Positions 15,370 through 18,881 of a DNA stretch of 18,881 bases are shown piece by piece. The notes beneath the pieces are model-generated. The model ran no database searches and was not told the DNA's origin. It saw only the letters and a program-made list of their open reading frames with translations. How positions within the stretch are numbered: position 1 is the first letter of the stretch; every line of letters starts with the position of its first letter. This DNA comes from JAEWSN01 sp038249175 (GTDB lineage Bacteria > Bacillota > Clostridia > DSM-8532): NCBI GenBank assembly GCA_038249175.1, contig JBBRWP010000032.1:1-18881 (forward strand), written 5' to 3'. Position numbers and translations under genes: made by a program.

Positions 15370-17370
15370 TCAATAACAAATCTCAACCATCTGATGGCAT
15401 AACAGTTCCGGTACGGTATAGATGATTTTTGCGTCTTGTTGTATAAACACAAGTTGGGTATTGGCAGGCTGAAGGGTCACGGTAGAGATTTTTTCACCTT
15501 CAGGCATTTTTATAGTCACAGAGACATTGTGTACAGGCAGAATATCCTCAATCACCTCTATACCATTGCCACGTTTCACAGGGCTGGCATAAAGCAGATG
15601 GTTGATATAACGGTTTTGCAAAGGTTGTTTCATGAGCGTCACAATCCCCTGTGCCGGCAACGATGTTTGCAATGTTTTTCCCGGCAACAGGCGGTTCAAC
15701 GCGTAAAGGAAGCTTTCACGCAATACAAGGCTACCCATTGTTGCATAATCTTCGAAGATGTTCCAGGCCACGTAAATACCTGCAGAGCCCTCAATCATGC
15801 CCGGTCCGCCGGATTTGCCACTGCTCGGTGTGTGTTGATGGGAACAGAACGTGAATGTTCTGCGGTTGAAGTAAGGATCCTCGCGTTCACCCAGCACCGT
15901 GCCGCCATCGATAGCAATGCGCTGGCCTTTGGCATAGAAAATATAGGCCGATAGAAACAGATGATCCATCTCGAAAGCCGGACGGAAATAGTCCGGTTGA
16001 AAGGAGTTCTCCCCTAGCCATTTGGCACCAAAATCAAAGGCAAACCCTTCGCAACCTTCGGTGTTGCAGGCATAGAGGCCTGATTCTCCTGTCGCGAGCA
16101 ATTTCCCTCCGGTGCTGATATAGTCCATTATTTTGCTCTTGAGTGTTTCTGTAATGCGAATTTTGTCCGGCAAAACCAGTACCTTATAGCGAGAAAAATC
16201 TGATGCGAGGTCCAATACATCGAATAAAATCTTCCCTTCCAGCAACATCCGTATGGCACCTGTATCCGAAATGCCGGTATGGCCGTGCCCCCCTGTTGTA
16301 GATTCTTTAACACCACAGGCTTCCACTGATAAAACACCAACATCCGCTACATTTTGGACATTACCGCACCAGGGTTCCTTGGTTTCCGCTTCAGCGTACG
16401 CCGCTCCCACCAAACGATAGGTGGCTTCATCCATCTTGCCTTCCGGGTGCAGCTGATCCCCGATAGAGCACTTCGCCCCATTCGCCATATTTAAAGCAAC
16501 CTCATAGCGCAACGCGTTCGGGTGCTTGAAACCGCCAAATTCTCCCCAGGAGGTGTGGAATTTTCCGGTCATCCCTAAGAATTCCATACCCATTTGCTGC
16601 ACATAGCGTGCAGAAAGAGGAAAATGATCATACCCCCAACCACCGGTCGGGAGAGATTCTATTTCCAAATGGGTATCCATATGGGCAAGGTCCCGACGTC
16701 CGCGTCGAATATGCCCACCATTATGAAAAATACGCAAACCTGGTTTGATATCATGGATGGTTTTGTTCATGCACGCCGTGTAATTGGCATAGGTTTTTTC
16801 CCAAATGGATTGCATGGCATCGATGTCTTCCGGTGTTTTTCCAAGCTTTCTGACGGCTGCCACACAGTGTTGACAATAACAGGAGCGTACGCCAACAATG
16901 TCCAGGAATATACCATCGGCATCATAATTTTCCACAACCTCTTTCACCTGTGCCGCCAAATAGTCCAAATAAGGGGAGTTCATACAGAATTCGTGATAGC
17001 CTGGTTCCATAAAGTCTTTTGCCCAGGTGGTGCTTTCATCCTTGTTCCGAAGCAGCCAATCCGGGTGTCGACGGGACATTTTTTCATCCAAGCCGGCAGA
17101 AAGGTAAACCGGTACTTTTACACCGATTTCATGGGCAGCTTCAATTTGTGCCCCTAACAAGTCGAAGGATAGGCCAGGATGCTGCTCATTGGCTTTGGAA
17201 GGGTGATAAGCCCAGCCGTGGTGGCACTTTGAAAAGACAGTGATGGAATTGACATGTCCAAGTTTGAGCGCCTTTTGAAATTGTTCCTTAGAAAATTCTC
17301 CGCCAATGTTGTCGATGACCTCAGAAGTGTGAAAATCGAGGTGAATTTGACGAAAAGCGAATACGTCCAT
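15370..17370 (-). CDS. Cytoplasmic glycosidase, GHL6-like barrel plus beta-galactosidase trimerisation-like domain
   Basis: A 666-residue enzyme without a signal peptide, expected to cleave a small imported glycoside. The first 330 residues form an alpha-amylase/alpha-fucosidase-like TIM barrel (FRQIHLDFHTS, HGWAYHPS, VKVPVYLSAGLDE). ADGIFLDIVG holds the likely nucleophile D157, followed at once by RSCYCQHC (C164, C166, C169), and HLEIESLP gives acid/base candidates (E236, E238). Residues about 340-470 resemble the flavodoxin-like trimerisation domain of GH42 (YKVLVLPDKIRIT, YISTGGKLLATGESG). A C-terminal beta domain follows. RefSeq-style names for this family include alpha-amylase family protein; the substrate is unknown. 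GGGAGG lies about nine bases before the ATG. Two relics of paralogues are at 5744-5864 and 13701-13892. Confidence 0.85.
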   Translation of the reverse strand: MDVFAFRQIHLDFHTSEVIDNIGGEFSKEQFQKALKLGHVNSITVFSKCHHGWAYHPSKANEQHPGLSFDLLGAQIEAAHEIGVKVPVYLSAGLDEKMSRRHPDWLLRNKDESTTWAKDFMEPGYHEFCMNSPYLDYLAAQVKEVVENYDADGIFLDIVGVRSCYCQHCVAAVRKLGKTPEDIDAMQSIWEKTYANYTACMNKTIHDIKPGLRIFHNGGHIRRGRRDLAHMDTHLEIESLPTGGWGYDHFPLSARYVQQMGMEFLGMTGKFHTSWGEFGGFKHPNALRYEVALNMANGAKCSIGDQLHPEGKMDEATYRLVGAAYAEAETKEPWCGNVQNVADVGVLSVEACGVKESTTGGHGHTGISDTGAIRMLLEGKILFDVLDLASDFSRYKVLVLPDKIRITETLKSKIMDYISTGGKLLATGESGLYACNTEGCEGFAFDFGAKWLGENSFQPDYFRPAFEMDHLFLSAYIFYAKGQRIAIDGGTVLGEREDPYFNRRTFTFCSHQHTPSSGKSGGPGMIEGSAGIYVAWNIFEDYATMGSLVLRESFLYALNRLLPGKTLQTSLPAQGIVTLMKQPLQNRYINHLLYASPVKRGNGIEVIEDILPVHNVSVTIKMPEGEKISTVTLQPANTQLVFIQQDAKIIYTVPELLCHQMVEICY

Positions 17371-17432
17371 GATGAATTCCTCCCGAACGCGCTGCGTTCC
17401 ATTTAATTGTTCTTGCCTTGCGCATGTGATAA

Positions 17433-17502
17433 CAACAGGTTTTGCTTGTGCGATTGTTTCCTTTTATGTCAGTAATACCAACAGATTCTGTTTGTGAGAT
17501 TG
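17433..17502. repeat. Pair of 24-bp imperfect direct repeats in the glycosidase leader
   Basis: 17433-17456 and 17479-17502 agree at 20 of 24 bases (CAACAG, TTGTG and GATTG are shared) with a 46-base period. They lie in the expected 5' untranslated leader of the glycosidase, which would place them between operator and start codon. Function unknown. Confidence 0.55.
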
Positions 17503-17528
17503 CATATCTCGTTTCAAATTATTCAATT

Positions 17529-17543
17529 TTGGAAACGTTTCAA
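17529..17543. promoter_or_regulatory. LacI/CcpA-type operator before the glycosidase
   Basis: TTGGAAACGTTTCAA contains the perfect 10-bp palindrome GAAACGTTTC (17532-17541). Around the central CG it fits the cre/LacI consensus TGNAANCGNTTNCA with one mismatch. A further CGTTTCAA half-site is 26 bases away (17510-17517). It lies about 160 bases upstream of the glycosidase start. The binder may be the LacI protein at 14122-15150 or a CcpA-like regulator. Confidence 0.65.
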
Positions 17544-17599
17544 TTTTAATAGAGTATCATGATTTTCCAATCTATACAAGCGTCATTTTCCTTTTCACA

Positions 17600-17635
17600 A
17601 CAAAGGAAGCGATCCTTGCAGCTCGCCTCCTTTGT
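17600..17635 (-). terminator. Stem-loop, probable terminator of the acetylesterase transcript
   Basis: A 13-bp stem (17600-17612 with 17623-17635) and a ten-base loop. The one non-Watson-Crick position is G-U on the minus strand but A-C on the plus strand, so it suits minus-strand RNA. The T-run after it is short and broken (TGTTGTG), so termination is likely but not certain. Confidence 0.5.
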
Positions 17636-17699
17636 AATCACTGTAAAAAGTTAAGTACCGCCAAGTCTATCGTCCAGGCGATCACAGGAACCATAACTC

Positions 17700-17721
17700 A
17701 GCGTTTCTATATTGAAACGCT
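17700..17721 (+). terminator. Terminator-like hairpin facing the plus strand
   Basis: AGCGTTTC (17700-17707), six bases, GAAACGCT (17714-17721), then CTTTTTAT. The T-run is on the plus strand, although both flanking genes are on the minus strand and no plus-strand gene precedes it. It lies about 60 bases beyond the acetylesterase stop. Confidence 0.5.
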
Positions 17722-17780
17722 CTTTTTATATGTTAAGTTGTCGGCACACACTCCCTCTGGCGGAGAACGTGGCCAATTTT

Positions 17781-18881
17781 TTACAATACAGGAACGCCAT
17801 AAAAAGATAGTATAGGTATATGTGATGCAAAATCCACTGGTATAACAAATTTAGGATTCTGTTCATAAGCGCCATGCACCTGACAGCTACCTTTTATTTG
17901 TCTGCCCAGATTTATAGTCAGGGTATTCTCATTTTTAACTTCATAACTTTTTATCTGTAAAAAACCATCGTCATCTTCGACTGTGAAGGGCAAAGAATCT
18001 GCTTCAACTTCAAAAGTGTATAACCTGTTATACACATGGTGAAACGTCAAACGTATCATATCCTTATTCATAGTCCTGGCTTCTAGCAGATCTGGACCCT
18101 CAAAACCGGTGTTTCTTCCATATATATGTTTTAGTGCAATGCCAGCAAGCCTTTCTCCAAGAACCAGGTTACCTGACGAACTGATATGAATTGCATCAGA
18201 AAGCGTACAGTCTGTCGATGGAATAACAAAAACATTTTTAATCTTCTTTGGCGCCTGTCTTTGTGCTTCTCTAACTTTCCCCCAGCACCTGTCTGCTGTT
18301 TCAGTTGATGGTGTAACCAGTCGATTTAATTGAACGGTAAGTACTGGAAGTCCCTCATCTTTTAGATCTGTTCTCAGATGCGAAACCATGTTTTCAAATC
18401 TACTAAGGTATGAATCGCACAGCCCTTCTATCGCATCAGAACAACCTTGATACCATAGTATCCCTTTAATTTTATTTTCTTGCGTTGCAATGATATTCAT
18501 CATGTTTCTATATAAAATACCATCTTCATCTGGATTCCAGGCGCTTAACGGCGATCCCCCAAGAGAGGTCTGTATTAAGCCAATGGGGTATCCAAGTTCT
18601 CTTTTGAGCTGTTTCGCAAAACTCAAATAAGGAGAATGCCCGGGATTTGCGCCCTCCCTGTTTTCTTCATGAATTGTCCCCGTTGATTCATTCAGCGGAT
18701 GTGAAGCTAAATCCCAATTCCCATTATTTTTTAATAAGTGAACACCGATCTCAGGAGGATCGAATATAGTAGCTTTTCCATAACCGGCTGCATTACTTTG
18801 ACCAGCGATGACATATACATCACCAACCCCCACATGATGGATCATATCTCCTCTGGTACTCCACTCAATCACACGATTGCC
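17781..18881 (-). CDS. Sialate O-acetylesterase-like (SASA/CE6 family) esterase, 5' end outside window
   Basis: The frame stays open to the window edge (GNR precede a possible GTG at 18872), so the true start is further out; about 366 codons are visible. Predicted SGNH-type esterase removing acetyl groups from sugars or glycans. Motifs: VYVIAGQSNAAGYG with the nucleophile serine in GQSN (residue 26 of the GTG reading), LIQTSLGGSPLSAW, ILWYQGCSDA and SDAIHISSSGN carrying the catalytic Asp-His. The last 100 residues are a beta domain. No signal peptide can be judged because the start is missing. Removal of acetyl groups would fit a locus that degrades acetylated plant polysaccharide such as pectin. 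Confidence 0.85.
   Translation of the reverse strand, partial: GNRVIEWSTRGDMIHHVGVGDVYVIAGQSNAAGYGKATIFDPPEIGVHLLKNNGNWDLASHPLNESTGTIHEENREGANPGHSPYLSFAKQLKRELGYPIGLIQTSLGGSPLSAWNPDEDGILYRNMMNIIATQENKIKGILWYQGCSDAIEGLCDSYLSRFENMVSHLRTDLKDEGLPVLTVQLNRLVTPSTETADRCWGKVREAQRQAPKKIKNVFVIPSTDCTLSDAIHISSSGNLVLGERLAGIALKHIYGRNTGFEGPDLLEARTMNKDMIRLTFHHVYNRLYTFEVEADSLPFTVEDDDGFLQIKSYEVKNENTLTINLGRQIKGSCQVHGAYEQNPKFVIPVDFASHIPILSFYGVPVL

Larger units (their letters stand above)
17371..17780. other. Intergenic leader of the glycosidase, no gene
   Basis: About 410 bases without a coding frame. It holds, from the glycosidase outward: two 24-bp direct repeats, a LacI/cre-like operator, a possible promoter (TTGTAT, 17 bases, TACTCT on the minus strand, about 17580-17552, weak), and two stem-loops. 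These are listed separately. Confidence 0.6.

Overview
The window reads as a carbohydrate-utilisation locus of an anaerobic, probably gut- or rumen-type bacterium. Strong AGGAGG-type ribosome binding sites, a YesM-type sensor kinase, LacI regulators, cytoplasmic glycosidases without signal peptides and a split transketolase suggest Bacillota (Clostridia). A Sphaerochaeta-like spirochaete is a fair alternative, because the SpeA-type arginine decarboxylase is less usual in Clostridia. The taxonomic call is inference.

Left part (1-4653, plus strand): the 3' part of a sensor histidine kinase, then speA. Between them lie a small stem-loop repeat and a 73-bp element with 19-bp terminal inverted repeats flanked by a 6-bp direct repeat (a likely MITE). 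Downstream of speA is a decay zone. It holds a RelB-type antitoxin that seems to lack its DNA-binding part, a toxin cut down to about its first 12 codons, and a Nudix hydrolase with an early in-frame TGA. A second copy of the stem-loop repeat closes the zone.

Middle part (4654-12208, minus strand): in transcription order, a glycosidase with an apiosidase-like domain (DUF5060/DUF4038/DUF5605), transketolase N subunit, transketolase C subunit, a glycerol-kinase-like FGGY sugar kinase and an L-fucose-isomerase-type sugar isomerase. An extended SDR follows under its own strong promoter. The first five genes are closely packed. Together they fit release of a sugar, aldose-to-ketose isomerisation, phosphorylation and transketolase cleavage. 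The best hypothesis is D-apiose use: apioside to apiose, apulose, apulose 4-phosphate, then DHAP plus xylulose 5-phosphate.

Right part (12368-18881, minus strand): two LacI regulators, a 666-residue glycosidase (GHL6-like barrel plus beta-galactosidase trimerisation-like domain) and the 3' part of a SASA-family acetylesterase. The glycosidase has left two relics in the window: a near-identical copy of its last 61 codons with its terminator (13628-13892), and a fragment of about 40 codons far away (5744-5864). The order glycosidase-LacI-glycosidase relic-LacI suggests a tandem duplication followed by deletion. Two tandem-repeat arrays (6 x 13 bp and 9 x 16 bp) flank the near relic.
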